From: Uloborus plumipes
Taxonomy: Eukaryota > Arthropoda > Arachnida > Araneae > Uloboridae
Length of the DNA stretch: 64,000 bases
NCBI GenBank assembly: GCA_038373865.1
Contig: JAXGGA010002378.1
Location: 1-64,000, forward strand
Reading direction: 5' to 3'
Shown: positions 34,000 through 48,011 of the stretch, in pieces
How the letters are laid out: every line of letters starts with the position of its first letter
How positions within the stretch are numbered: position 1 is the stretch's first letter
Notes under the pieces: generated by a model
Database searches by the model: none
What the model was told of the DNA's origin: nothing
The model's input: only the letters and a program-made list of their open reading frames with translations
Made by a program: the position numbers and the translations under genes

Positions 34000-35689
34000 A
34001 GTGCTCCATACAAACAATGACAAAATTAACATGACTCCGTTGCAGATGCAGTTAAATAGAAATAAAAGGTAACGTTTTGAACAACGTATAATATTGCTAA
34101 TTAAGTACATCAAAAACCGGTCTCCAGTAAGTAATATGACAAGGAAAACTGCAATTATTATCCTCGCGTCATTTTTTACACGGTCAGCTGCATATTGCGT
34201 GTGCAGCAGTAATTGAAATCAGCAGTCAAGAAAAACAACTTTGTATTAAAATTGGGTAAAAAAAAAAGCAGTCGTTAGAAAGAAGTTTTAGGGCAGGATA
34301 AAGATCTTCATACGATAAAAAAAACTAATTTGACGTCTTTCTTTTTTCACTAAAAATAAAGAATGAACCGAAGTGACGGTGTTAATATTTATGAAAAGTG
34401 TTAATCTTCAATCTATCAATGTGATAACATGACCGAATTGAGAAACCCAACAATTAATAAGCATTTTTTTCCTTTAAATAAAACGTTCTGATGTGCGTCA
34501 CACATTTAGCTGTTACGTAATAAAAACAGAATATTTAATTCATCAGAATGAAATTATTTAAATGATTTGAAAACTGTGTGTAAGTTTTGTTCAATACAGG
34601 GCGGAAAATTTTGTAACCAAACCTGCGATTTTCCCGAGAAGATCTTGAGAAAAATAATGATTTTTTAAGCTACTTGAGTGTTTAATTTATAAGGTTGAAC
34701 AAGTGATTTACTAACGTTAATTCTAGGGTAAATAGAGCAAATAAAACATGATGAATATGCTACAAATGCATATTTCTTATAATTGAAATGAAAATTTAAC
34801 CTCATCAAATTAAAATCTTCTTTCTTTAATTTATGAAAATTAAAAGTTCAGTTAAAAATTAACTTTTACAAAAATTTAAATTAATATTTGAAAAAAAAAA
34901 AGCACAGAACCATTATCCATAGTTCTGAAACATTAGGTACACAAAAGGGATGCTTTAACCTTTCTCATTTTGAATTTAAAATAATAATACTAATAATAAT
35001 AATAAGATTTTTAGAAAAAATAAAAAATAAACGTAATACTTCATTTCATCATTTAGAATATTCAAAGTTTTGAATTTGAAAAAATTGCAGATTGATCAAA
35101 TGCAATATTTTGAAAATTTAAATTTAATTTTTTTCCCTCTTCCCACGATGCTAGATTACGATTAAGAAACAAAACTAAAAAAATTGTCTGACTAAATTTT
35201 TTCATTTATTAATTTTTGATTTATAATGCATACACAACTCTCACAAAAAGTATAAAAAAATATTTCAGTAAAAGAAAATTATTTAGTCAATAAAAAGCAA
35301 TACAGGCAATAGCTTGAACCAGTGTAAATATGTCTAACATTTACAATACAAGGGGAAATCAACTCATTAGAAAAAACTTTTGAAAGTAAAAGTTCATAAT
35401 ATAAGTCATCATTTCCAAGTTAAAGAAGGATAATGAACATAAAGTGATAATATATGCAAGAAAAGAAATACAGAAAACTACTCCTGTTAAATCAATGTCT
35501 CATGGAAAATCCTTAATTAAACAATGTTTAAAGAACGCAGTCGTTATCAAAACTAACCTTATGCTTCAATTACGTAAGGAACTTGTTAGAATTCATTTGT
35601 AACGAGCTCTTTCTAAAAAATCTACTCTCTTCGAAATGAATTCGATTTGGTAATGAAAGAAAGAAAAGAATCGGGAATCGTCTGCCCCG

Positions 35690-35703
35690 GTTGCCATGGT
35701 TAC
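35690..35703. promoter_or_regulatory. X-box-like site
   Basis: GTTGCCATGGTTAC is one transversion away from the RFX consensus (GTnRCC then RGYAAC, here GGTTAC). It lies in a small GC-richer patch, CTGCCCCGGTTGCCATGG. Confidence 0.35.
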
Positions 35704-38115
35704 TAAGGATGGGGAAAAGAAAGTAGTTTATTGTTTCCCTTAAAAGCTGCTTTCAAATATTCTCCTGCTTGTAGAACACTTTTATGGATTTGATCCATCA
35801 TGTAGCGAGCTAGCTCTTCCTATTTTAAGTCTCGCTTCATGGTAACTGCGAATCTGAATTATAACGTTAGCAATGAAACAAAATATGAATGTTGGAGATG
35901 GAAAAATTACTTTCTTGCTTTTGAAGTTCAGCAAGATTTGTGATTACCAACAATGTTGGAATGTGCTAAATAAATTATGGAAGCCTTTTCTTTATTTTCT
36001 TTCGAAGAAGTTTTGTTTCAACATTTTCTTTTTTTTTCTTTTTTTTTTTTGGTTGAGGGGATTAAAAGTTTTAGTGCTTTTTGCTATATATCAGAGTAAT
36101 CAAAGTAAATTCTAAAACAATAAATAAATAAATAGGTATGTATCTATATAGTACACAATATTCTTACGTCATTAATGACGATAACAAATAATATGTCCAC
36201 TCCTGACGCAGTTTTTAAAAATATCAATGCAAAAGATTCAAAATACTTTTATTTTATATGTAATATTATTTATCAGTGATTTATACTAATCTTTTTACAT
36301 TCTTTTAACTTTTCCATCAAATTCTATTCATATATTAGCATAATTGTTAACTGTCCTAAAAAGCATAAAAGTATTTATAAAAGTATATAATATCGCAATG
36401 TTAGAAGTTGAGCAAAGAATATTATTTCAACACATTCATTGAAGACAGAAAACTTTGTATTTTAGAAAAACATTTCTTTTCAAGACAATAAAAATGCATC
36501 TACATAATACATTTTCCAAAAGTAAAAATTTCTATTTGAACAGGTACACATGTTTTCTCGCGCACAAAAAAGAAAGCGGAAAAAAATCCCTTTCGTTATT
36601 CAATTTCTTTGACACATTTAAAATTTTTTTTAGTAAAAAATTAACATTAACTAAAAGCATTTGATGATTAAAAACTTACAAAAACACCCAATAAAAGGAG
36701 GCAATGTTTTATCTATTAAAATCTGAATCAAAAAAAAAATAAATATATTTTTTAGAAAATAAAATATATTCTGACTTTGAAAAGACTTAAAATTTTTTCT
36801 GATTTTTTTTTTTTTAAAATTCTGACTTGCGAAGTACAAATAGTGTTCTTACCATTCAGAAACTTTTTTTCTGCTTTAAAAATGTTGTAGTCTTTTAGTA
36901 ATTTAGTTTGCAACCCATTTTTAACGTGACTCCAAGTTACCCTAATAATGACTCAGATACTCAATTTAATAATTGATATTTCTTAATTTTGGAGAACTAT
37001 ACAATACTTTCGAAGTTGTTTTCCCATTTTATACAGTCAGTTTGAAATAGAAAAATTGACTCAAATTTAACTTGAATACCAGTACTATAACACATATAGG
37101 TAGTATACTCAGGCGATTGGCCACATTCTGTTTTCAATAACATTGCAGAAGTTAATAAAATATCACACAACAGATTAATATGACAGGGTAACTCAATAAC
37201 AAATAAAGAAGGGCAAAAACTTTTTTAAATGCAACATAAATTTTTACATCAATCCACAAAAAGAAAAAAAAAGCATTGAAAAGACAGCAAAGAAAGTCTT
37301 TGCTCAGATACCGATGAATCGCAAATGCAGCCTAAAAATATTCCAGCATAGAAATATGATTATCAAGGTACGGAAAATAAGAATACTTTAGCAGCTGATT
37401 ATTTTTATTTTTGCATAGATGGCTTCCTGAAATGTTGCTTGCGGGGAAATCTGACTTCGTTCCCTCCCTTCGCCTATCTTTGTTCTTCTTTCTCTCTTCT
37501 ACCGCTACATTACTAAAACAGAATTCTGGGAAATTTTTTACTTTTTTTTTAGATTTATTTGTTTCGAAACAGTGTAGAACGAGAAATGTCCTTTGAAGCT
37601 TGCTCGTCTTTCTTATTATTTTGATTTGTGTAGATTTTTATTTTGTCCTCAATGCGAAAACGGAAATAAATACAGATGGTGGATTGTTGTTGGAAGAGTC
37701 ATTAAATTCAAATTCTTTCGCCATTTTTTCAGAAACGATTTTACAGTAATTAAAGATATTCTGCCGAGTAGAGTACTGAATTATGTAATTCGGATGGTTT
37801 ATTACTTATTCAACAATTTAAACCTTTTTTTTTTCTTTTGAAGAAACTGGTTTGCAATTTCGGAATGATTTTGTCGTTGAAAAATACTGCACGCTTTTTT
37901 TTTTGCTTGCACCTTAGCTAGTTTTAATGTAAAGCTTTATGTGTGCATTATTAACGATCAGCGAGGTTTATTAAAACTACCTTTTCATACTGGCACAATC
38001 TGTATTTTATACTGGCACATGCTCAAACTAAAAAATACTTCAAAAAGAAGCTTGTATTGCTGAATTGCTTTAGAATTTTTTTGAGAAAAATATTTGTAAA
38101 AAGAGAAGTTGTTGA

Positions 38116-38238
38116 ACTTAAGTTCAAAATCGAATGAATTGGAAATGTAAACGCAGTTTTACTCTTTTTTTTATATTATACGCATATAAAAAAAGAGTTA
38201 AAAAATCATTTCCAAATTGCATATTTTTAAGAACTTAA
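38116..38238. repeat. Long imperfect fold-back
   Basis: Three nested inverted pairs occur in order: ACTTAAGTTC with GAACTTAA, AATTGGAAATG with CATTTCCAAATT, and ACTCTTTTTTTATAT with ATATAAAAAAAGAGT around a short CG-containing loop. Together they form a hairpin of about 120 nt with small internal loops. It could be a tiny MITE or a hairpin RNA precursor. No target duplication was identified. Confidence 0.7.
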
Positions 38239-40583
38239 TCTGCAAATTTAATAAGGACATTGTTGACTTGTATTGAAGATAGCAAAAACATAAAAAATGT
38301 ATTCCACATACTCATATTGGACAACCTCAATTCTTTAAAATCGTTCAATAGGATCAACATATGCCTGTATGTCTCAAATATTTTAGTAAAGTGCACCTTT
38401 ATTTTTGTTTCGTTTCCTGTTCCCTCTTCATCGCGATTTGCTGTGAGAAAAAATTTTCACTAAAGTCACGAAGAAAATAAATTTTGTTGCAGTAGAAGTT
38501 ATAGATGTAAAAATACATAATATTTATTATTTACATCTGTAATTTAATTTGTAATAAAAGTATTTAATTGCCTCCTTATTATTTCCGATTAAATTGTGAT
38601 CTTTAGCTTTCTTTTTCTTTCTTTGTTTAATTATTTAGAGGGGGGAGGGGAAACCCTAAATTCAAATGACATAAAGTCTGCCCATGCAGTTTAGTTAAAA
38701 ACAAAATTAGAGATTTGAAGTTGAATAATATTTATTTTGCATCTAAAATTTAATTTTTAACAAAAGTAAGCTTTTATCTCTTAATTTTGAATGACTTTTT
38801 TGCTGGAGTAAATTGTGCTTTTTTTTTTCCTTCTTAATTTCTCTCTTTTTTCTTCCTTCTTATTTTCTCTTTTTTTCTTTGATGAGGGGAAAAACCGACA
38901 TTCTAATAATACATAGCCTAACTATGAAATTAATTTAGATATAAATTAAATTACAAATGTAAAATAACTAATATTTATTTATAGCTAAACAACAAAACAA
39001 ATTTCTTTCGCTTTTCATTTCCAATTAATTTTTTTCTTAGGCAAATAATGTTTTTTTATTATTTTTTCTTCGTTCTTCTTGTATTTCTTTCTTTCTTCTT
39101 TTCGTCGATAAAGGAAAAAAGCAACCCCATAAATTTCAATAACACAACGAATACCAAAAAAATTCAAATCACGAAACATAAAAATATCTCCAAATCAAAC
39201 AAACAATACATAAAACAAAAGCTTCAAATAAAAGATTCTTAGCATTTATGAGATGACTGCTGTCCAAGATAAGATCTATTTCTCAAGGTGCTCGGGGAAT
39301 TTAGCCGTGAAATAATGAAACAGGAAATTAGATTCCACTAGAGAAACAAATCAGAAAAAAAAAAAAAAAAAAACTTCAACTTCTCCCTTCTCCCATCTTT
39401 TTCCTCCATTTTTATTCCTCTTTGACTTTCCCGTCTCTCTCCAAAGTTCCACATCGTCGGCAGTTTAATCAATAAATACCTTTTTAGCCCTCGCCGCTGC
39501 ATTTCAAAGCACTTTTTATTCGGGAAGTACATTCCCTCCGTGCACACATTTTGTTTCCCCGTCCACTTCGGTTCGGATTCTTGACTCGCTGCGCATTTCA
39601 ATTTTCATCGCCCGTGATATGTATGAACTTAGATCGGAGGATGTGTCCTTGCGAAAATTTAAAACGTTTTGATTTTGAACATCGCTTGTGTTGATTTGCA
39701 CAAGATGATCACGGTTGTAATCTATCTCCTGTGGCTGGCTTTTATTGGAATTATAAAAGAAAGAATAAATAACTAAAAATCGAATTTGTTTGTGATAAAA
39801 TAAAAATCGCAATTAAGGAATGTAGCCAGGTTTTGCAATTATTATTTTCTTATTAAATATGTACGAAAATATATTTAGTTGAATTTACAAGTTTTAACTT
39901 TGCATAAATTTCAATCAATCTTTTCAAATTCTTTATTCATATACTTTTGAAAATTAAAAAAAAAATCATTAAAAGAAATTCATAAATCGCAATATTTTAA
40001 AAGTTAACCATACTGAATGAAGTAATCGTTATAAATAAGTAACTACTCAAAAATAAACGTGCATAGTTATAATTAAAAAAATAACGGTTAAAAATTAACA
40101 ATTAATATATGTATTTTCTTTATTTTAAAGTACATAAAGTGAAAATGCAAAATGCATTCGAAATAAATTTAATTATCTGTTAAAATCTTTAAAATAAAAC
40201 ACGTTTTTAAGAATAATCATTCATAATTACCGTATCTAACAGCTTTAAGTTAAAACTTAAAATAATAATCTGCATAAAAAATCCAGTCCCAAAGAAATCG
40301 CCAAAAAAAATTAGAAGAACGAAAATACTTAAAACGGTATCTCAAATCATCATCACCAAGTTGGTACGCTCAGAGAAAATGAATTCTGTCCAATAATACT
40401 TCTGTACTAAAAACATAAGAAGAGGGAAAAAAATATTTGCATTCAAATTAATGTTTTTTTTCCTCCATCTGTGAATGATTCTTTTAATTCTATCAACACC
40501 GGTTTATTTATTTCATTTTGTTTTCTTTGCTTAAAGCTATATAAATCAACGCTAACATTAAAACAGTTCACTTCTTGCGAAAA
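38239..40583. other. Gene-free stretch with one GC-richer patch
   Basis: AT-rich except for 39380-39660, where CTCGCCGCTGC, CCCGTCCACTTCGG and similar runs occur without a recognisable frame. An A tract lies at 39356-39373. The minus-strand frames 39338-39812 overlap this patch but resemble nothing I know. Confidence 0.5.
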
Positions 40584-40623
40584 TGTAAAAATCGAAAAAC
40601 AACGTTGTTTTTCGATTTTTACA
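40584..40623. repeat. 40-bp perfect palindrome without spacer
   Basis: The left half, TGTAAAAATCGAAAAACAAC, is exactly the reverse complement of the right half, GTTGTTTTTCGATTTTTACA, with the centre between 40603 and 40604. Bases outside do not continue the symmetry. No flanking target duplication was recognised. Confidence 0.95.
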
Positions 40624-43600
40624 ACGGCAACATAGTATTGAAATATAACAGTATAAAATACATACATATACATTCTCGTAATATAATATCGTTTCAAATG
40701 TAATATTTAAGATAGTTCCTTATTGTTTGGAATGTTAAACAACTCATTTATCTATTCCCTGAAATCATATTTTATCATCCAGTAACACTCAAATGTATAA
40801 CCAGCTAATATGAGCATTATTCATCATATTTATGTAAACTCATACATATTTCATGATTTTGAGATTGCTTAAAGCTTTCTAAACGCATTCGTGCATAAAG
40901 TAATTAAATGCAGCAAAATTTTGTGTAAATTGAACTTGAGTTTATGCTTAAACGTAAAAACTTTGCTTATGCCGTATAACAAGCAAACAAACGCTTGAAA
41001 TATTTTTGCTTTAATTTTTAATTTACCTCACACAACCGCATGTTTGACATATTTTAGAATAAATTCATCACTTTGTTGTTGTAATTAAAGCAGTTTGTTA
41101 AAATAAACCTTTTTTTTTCAGACAGAGAGAAAGAGGGGGGGGGGGTTATACTTTTTGCCGGCTGTTTATTCATAAGCTTTTCAAGAACACATATCGTTTT
41201 TTATGGATTTTTTTCATCTTTCCAAGAGATATTTTTTAACATTTTCATCATAAAACTAAAAAATTATTAATAAAGATATTTTTGAAACTCCTTTTAAAAT
41301 AAAAATAACCCAGATAATTAGCATTTCAAGCAAAAGAAACAAAATATACACTAACTTTCGAAAATTAATGAGCCAAAACATTCAATCAAAAATTTATATT
41401 AACAAAACTGAAGTATTGCTGTATTTCTTTCTTTCTCTATTTTTTTCTTTTGTCCTTCCTCCTTTTATGAATTTATTCTTTTTTTCACTCAAATTTTTTA
41501 CCTCGTTCTCCTTCCTGCGTGTTTTTTAAATTTTTATTTAACCGCTACATTCGACTCTACAGTATATACTAGTTATTGGATGTAGAGCTTTAACTATAAC
41601 TAGAAGATGAGGTATTTTATACACTTAGAACATGATTTTTTTTATCATTTTAAACAGTATTTTATAAGTAATCATTTATCATTCCATAATATTATTAGCT
41701 ACTTTAAAATAATGACAGTTGAAAAGGAATTATAAAACGAAAATAAATAAAATGGGTGACAAATTATAGACTGCAAAAAATAATTTTATCCGATTCTTTA
41801 AAAACTGGGGTACATATTTCTTTCTTTTTTTTAATGCAAAAACAGAGCTAGTAATTAAAATCTACATTGTATATTATAAGAGAAATAATATTAAAGGAGG
41901 TTTTGCACTGCACATAGACAATAAATATAACAATTATACAAACATTGGATTTATCTTCCAAGTTTAAAAGATGTTCTTTTTCTGATACTACTATTGAGCG
42001 CGTATCAAATCAATCACAGCTAACGCTATCCGAAAAGACTCTAAAATCCATACTCCTTTTGTTTTAAAGGAATAAATAAGTCAGATATAGCGGCGATTGG
42101 AACTAAGGTTGATCCGGCAGCTAAAACTGGATGGTACCATAAAGAACGTTTCAACTATGATGGAGGACATTTTTATTGATTTTGTAATTTATCAGGTGAA
42201 TGTTTTGAAAAGGGAGAGGAAATAGCGAAGGAAGACAAATTGGCGTCTTTATCGCTCACTATAATCATTTTCGAGGCACCAAATTTTGAAGAGAGCTGTC
42301 TGAAAGGGCATTTCTAAAATAAATTTAACTTTTGTTTGAGCATAGAAGACAGACGTTGAACGCGCTTTAGAAATCTAGACGAATACAAGTTAAAAGAGTT
42401 TTAACTTCTTTCAGTTAAAACATTTCAAGTTAAAATTTTTTATAATGTAAATTACAATATTTCTAAAAGCTTAATAAAGTAAACTTTTGTTTGTGCATAG
42501 GAGACAGAACTGAATATGCTTTAGAAATTTAGAAGAATACTTTACATTTCATATACATTGTTAAAATGTTTTATTATATAAATGTTCAAAAACAAAAAAA
42601 AAAGACAAATTTAACTAGGTTTACCATAGGAAATGGAACTTTAGAAACCTACAAAGAATACACTACATTTGAAGTGCATAGTTTAAAATGTTGTATAACG
42701 ATGGATTAAATTTCGCATCGAAACTGGAAGTATAAATAACAAACAAATTGCTAATTAACAACGAAATCACAAGTTAGAATGTCAACTTTCGCATGTAGCT
42801 CAGCAACAGTTATTTTTATTTGTATATTACGTTTCTCCGTTTTGAATTTAGCAATAAACAACAGGAAAATGTCAAAAAGTACTAATACTTCCCCCCAATA
42901 ACAAAATCGTTCAACCAAAGCAACTTTCTTTTTCATAAAGTTTTTTAAAATTCCAGAAAAAAAAAACGCTTTTAGAGCAGAGCAGTTATCATTAATATCT
43001 AACTTTATTAGTATATCGTGAAATAATAAATTTCTTGTAACCTAATATCAAAACATTCAGTGACGTTCGCAGTTTTAATACAGAATTTCAACACTTTAGT
43101 TAAACATTTTTCTTGCATTTCTTACACTACACTGATTTTATTTTTGGATTTCTTTCTTTCTTTCTTTTCAATATTATTATTACTACCTATTAGTACTTTA
43201 AAATAAACTCTCGTTATACAAATTGGCAAATTCAATATTTTTAACAAAATATTATATTTTATTAAATTACTACTAACAGACTTTTCCAAACATTAAAATA
43301 AAACACTGAGGTTTATTACCCCAGCATAAATAAAGCACACTGAAATAAATTCATGAAGACATTTTCGTAAATAAAACTCTTCATTAAAAATCGCTAAGCT
43401 TCAGACCAAAACTATTAAAATTAATTCCTGCAGAAAAATATGTTTAGTGACAAGTATTTATCTTTTTCTGAATTTGAAATAACTACAGCTGTTCTCGAAA
43501 AAAAAAAAAAAAAAAAAAAAACAGAATGAAAAGAACAAAAAATGCTCTGGAGCAGGAGAGAAAAAGCATTAACTAGATACGGAACAGCTCTTAAAAGTGT

Positions 43601-44864
43601 AGCAGGAAATGTAGGGATACAACTTCCCAACGTTTCACGCACTTCAGAGAGTGGTGGGTAGGTGATGGGTGAGCGGGGGGACAGCCGCTAATAGCGGGGT
43701 GAAATAGATTGAAAGGGTAGAATTTTTATTATCGTTTTTTCTCATTATACTCAGATCTAATCTATTTGAAGTACCTCCCAAAATGCTTAGAATGAAAATC
43801 GGTTGGTGGACGTGCTTTGAACATCACGAGTAATTAAGAAGCTTTGGAGAATGAAAAATTTTTGTCTGGTCAGAAGTTAAGTAAATAAAATGCTAATTGT
43901 CGGGCAGGATTTATTTAAGATTTTTTTTTTTTTGAAATAAATAGTTCGAAAAGTTGTTAAAAATATGATATTTAATGTTTCGCCATTCAAAGGGGGAAAA
44001 TCTTTTTTGTGGCAGTATCAACGAACAATATTTGATCAAAGAAAAATATTTGAAAAGTTAAAGAACTAAAAAGCAGAACTTGGAAGTTCTTTGAAAGTGA
44101 ACAATAGTTTTCTTCAGTAAAAAAAGAACAGTTCCAGTTTTGTTTTTTAATGAAATCGATATACGTTCAAATACATGAATATTTTACTGTGGGACGAATT
44201 AATTTTTATATTGAGTGAATTCCACACCAAAGATGTCTGCTGTATAGAGGTACCATTAGACTTACTTTTCCCTTAATGTTCAAAAACATTAAAATTGCCT
44301 TTTTTTTCATTTTAAATAGTGAATACTTTTAAGCATTGAGCTCTGTGTATAAATACTGTGTTAATTGAAAAACAGAAGAGACTTGTTTAGTAAAGTGGCA
44401 GAAAACTGTGAGACACTGAGTGCCTAAATACGAGTACAATGATACCAGAAATAAGTAAATACATTATTGTTTGTCACACCAGGGCGAATCCCTCTTTCCC
44501 GCTCTCTCTCTCTTTTTTTTTTAATACTGAGAAAATCTATACTTACTTAGAAAATTTATTTACTCACGCTACAGCCGATTTTTCGATATAAAAATAAAAC
44601 CGCACTTTCAATGCAATATATTACACAACAACTTGTTAATGCTAAAACAATCACCATTACGTACATAAATCGTTTTAGCGAATAACCTCCCATAATGACC
44701 TTTTTATTAACGGATGACTGCTTATACCGTCGAATTTATGGCATTCAAATACATTTTACGTATGGATGGAAACAGCAGAGCTAAGAATTTCCGACTCGTA
44801 ACAACAAGGAACAACAAATAATACGGTAAGTATGCCACGAAATATAAGTTCTCAGGGGCCGTCC
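40624..44864. other. Gene-free AT-rich stretch
   Basis: From about 42300 to 42700 there are three diverged tandem copies (starting near 42327, 42481 and 42608) of a unit of about 140 bp. The unit contains CTTTTGTTTGwGCATAGrAGACAG and GCTTTAGAAATyTAGAnGAATAC. A 24-base A tract lies at 43498-43521, and a 10-base G tract at about 41137-41146. No supportable genes. Confidence 0.55.
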
Positions 44865-44960
44865 CTAAATAATGTCTCGCTTTGAAGGAAGTAGGGGTTT
44901 TGTAAAATTGCATCAGAGCTTATGAGAACGGGGTGAAGGAGATAACAAAAAGTGTGAAAA
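44865..44960 (+). mobile_element. Fragment of a GGGGCCGTCC-type DNA-transposon end
   Basis: CAGGGGCCGTCCCTAAATAATGT, followed by a GCTTTGAAGGAAGTAGGGG block, resembles an interspersed DNA-element terminus I recall from arthropods, whose ends begin CAGGGGCCGTCCATAAATTA. The matching opposite end was not found. Treated as a relic. Confidence 0.4.
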
Positions 44961-47900
44961 CAAACATTTCTGTAAAAATAGAAACATTTTATAATGCGCT
45001 AATACAGAAATTCTACCTCTTTTGAATGTAAATAATATTTCCATCCACACCAATATCATTTTGATAAGCAGAATATGACGCATAACATTAAAAATTCATA
45101 TTTATGAACTTTGTTTAAGTACCAAAATTGTAAGTTTACGTAATACAGCTTGACATATGACATAGAGACAAAGGGAGGAAGGGTGTTAAAATACTGAAGG
45201 AGAAGCAGTTCACTAGAGGGGGGGGGGGGACGAATACCACAACTGGGTAACTATAATTCATGTTGTTGCTTTTTTTTTTTGAGGAACACTCTCAAAAAAT
45301 TATTCGCTCATTTTTTTCATGACTTTTTAGAGAAGGTGAAGATTTAATTGCATGATATTTATTACCGTTTCTAAATTTTACTTAATTTCAAAAATTTACG
45401 TCTTCCTCCGAACAAAACTCTCCATCAAAAACTGTTAAATTTATAGCTGCACTAATCACCACACCAAATGATTTATGGACAGTCCCCAACTTTCTTGCGA
45501 GGAAGTCATTTCGGAGAATTTTTCTTCTTCAAAATAACCATGCAACTTACCACACGAAGGCAGCAAATATACGACCTCATCACAGTATTTGAGTATTCCT
45601 TTTTAAGAACAAAATAACAATTTACTTAAAAAGTAAAATCTCTCTCATTGAACAAAAAACAGCCAAATAAATCTCATTTTTTCGAATTAAGCTAACTCTG
45701 CTCTCTTTTGATCAGATCCTCAACCAAAAGTATTCCAATAAATAAAACATCACACAATTCAAATTACTTCCTCAGCAAGCATCACATTTAAAAGGTTAAA
45801 AGAAGCAGAGGAAAGCATTCCATACATAAGTAAGTGATGCATTACTGCATCGTTTTCATTTCTTTCCAGTTCGTTCTTTCATTAACTCTTTCCTTTTATC
45901 TACTTTTCATGTCAATGCCATTTTATTGTGGCAAGCAAGTAGATTTTTCCCGCCAAGCAATCCGGTTTGTTCTTTTTTCCTCCCTCCCTTCCAGCATAAA
46001 GGATCTTATGCCAACGATTGAAATAGAGCTATTTATGTAAAAGGGATGAAACGTGTTTAATTCTCGAGAGAGGAAGACATTTTGATTCGTTCGTTCGCTT
46101 CATAAACCTACGCTGAAACATTCTGATTTAAATTAATGAGTTGTGGATAATTGACGAAATACTTAGACCTAGATAAGTGGAGATTGCAAATTTGATATAT
46201 ATCCGCTAGAGGGTAAACTGATGGTCGAAGAGAAAAATAAAAACTCACTTCTGCGCAATTGAAGACCAAATGAACTATAGTTTTGGCTCAAAAAACGCAA
46301 TGAAAGCAAAAATAATTATTACTAGAAGAAATTATTTTAGCATGCGAAAATGTTCTTAATCTATTTGAGAATAAAAGCAATTCTTTTAAAGAATGAATCT
46401 CAAATATTGATCCAAAATCAAATTTCTAAAATGTTTGAAGTTTAATTTCCACGACGAATGTTTTATAAGTCCCCCTCCTATTTTTTTTTCTTCTTTCCTT
46501 TTTTTTTTTACTTGTCGCTTGCATTTTGTAAACAAAGTTGGAAACTACAATTTACATCACATTGGAATGTATCCACAGCATACATTAGCCGTTAAATAAA
46601 ACAATTATCGTTAAATAAAATAAAGTGCTACATTGTTAATGCAAACCAAGATTCAGAAAAAAAAGTTAATTTTTTTCAGAAGTCGACGCAATTAGTTACA
46701 AGACTGTTGCCGAAATTGGAGCAAACTTTCGAACGACTACTTAACCCCCTCCCCAGTTAGGGGCGCTTGCATGAAATACAAAACATTTAATCTGATAGTT
46801 TGAGTGTTACGACGTTCATGAAAAACTTTTATTAAATGGCGCTTCCTTGAAATTGAATGTTGGTTCTTTTGTTTATGAAGGTTTTCGCGCTTTTTGGCAA
46901 AATATCAAAACTTTGAGATCTCGCTTTGCCTTGGAAAAAGATTTTAAACAGACGTAAAAATAAGACGTACGTGTTGCTTTTAAGATATAGTCTTTTGTTG
47001 TTAAAATTTTAAAGGGTTAAATGTTTTACGAACTTCTGAATTAGTAAAGCACATAGACAGTAAAAACTAAAAACGACAGCTTATTTTTTCCTTAAAAATC
47101 CAAAGTACATGACATTTTTTTATTTTTTGACGCTAACTACCCTGAATGTTGTGCCAAAAAGGGGGGGGGGGGGCTCCATTGCAACTTGTCTAACTATTAT
47201 TGCATTTATTTAAACATTTCATTTTTATTAGCAAACCACTAAATCAGATTAAAACTCAAATTTAATGAAAAGCAGCAGCACAAAGTAAATAATTAAATTA
47301 CGTTAATGATTCCAACTTCCAACTTCCAGCAAAGCTTTTTAATATTTAAGGTCTCTTGTAAAATACTCATGCATATTTTATCGTATTATTTGAAGAAATG
47401 GCAATAAAAAAGTATGTTTTTACATTATTTCTTTAATGTTATATACTTCCCGATGATTCTAAGCCACTGAAAGATTAAATAAAAATTCGCCCATTTACCT
47501 TTTTTTTTCCACACGAATAAACCATTAATTTCAACGGATGACGGAAAAAGAATGAAAGTGCTCAAAATATGGCACGCATAATTCCGATTAGACTTATTAG
47601 TTAAAAGGTACTTTTTAATGCTAAAACTAATACAGGCAATTTAGAAATGATTAGTTAATAAGCTTTTTTTTTCATTTAACTAACAGTTCCAATTTTTTTC
47701 CCATCTTAATTTAAGCTGATTGAAATATATATATTTTTTTACTGTGCCATTTTTTTCCTTAAAAGATATATTTTATTTACTGTTACAATGGCGCCCATTT
47801 CTTACTACAAAGAAAGATAATTTATCTTTTGATTTCTGCGATTAGTAAAATAAGCGTTAACTTCATTTTACTGGTCGTTCAAAATGTTTTCCATCTTCAT

Positions 47901-48011
47901 TTAATCTTATTGAGAAAATATTTTTTTGAACGATACATTTTTTCCCCTTAGAGCGATAAAAGGTGCAAAAGATAAATATTTTACTTACTTCCGGGCTTAT
48001 TCATAAAAGGG
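44961..48011. other. Gene-free AT-rich stretch
   Basis: Contains G tracts at about 45219-45229 and 47161-47173. A weak duplicated segment (about 47668-47770 and 47858-47950) shares TTTTTCCCATCTTAATTTAA-like blocks. No frames could be supported. Confidence 0.5.

Larger units (their letters stand above)
32767..38115. other. Gene-free AT-rich intron or flank
   Basis: This stretch includes an (AC)n microsatellite of about 12 units (33069-33093), an (AAT)n run (33729-33751), a short GGCTGG-containing tandem repeat (33939-33999) and an X-box-like site (35690-35703). Frames of up to 82 codons are unsupported. No transposon ends were identified. Confidence 0.5.

Noticed and set aside
36540..36610. 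Minus-strand AFFFVRE, considered as the missing ARID5 N-terminal exon (FFFVR motif)
   Set aside because: Flanking residues do not match the family, and no plausible acceptor and donor pair fits.
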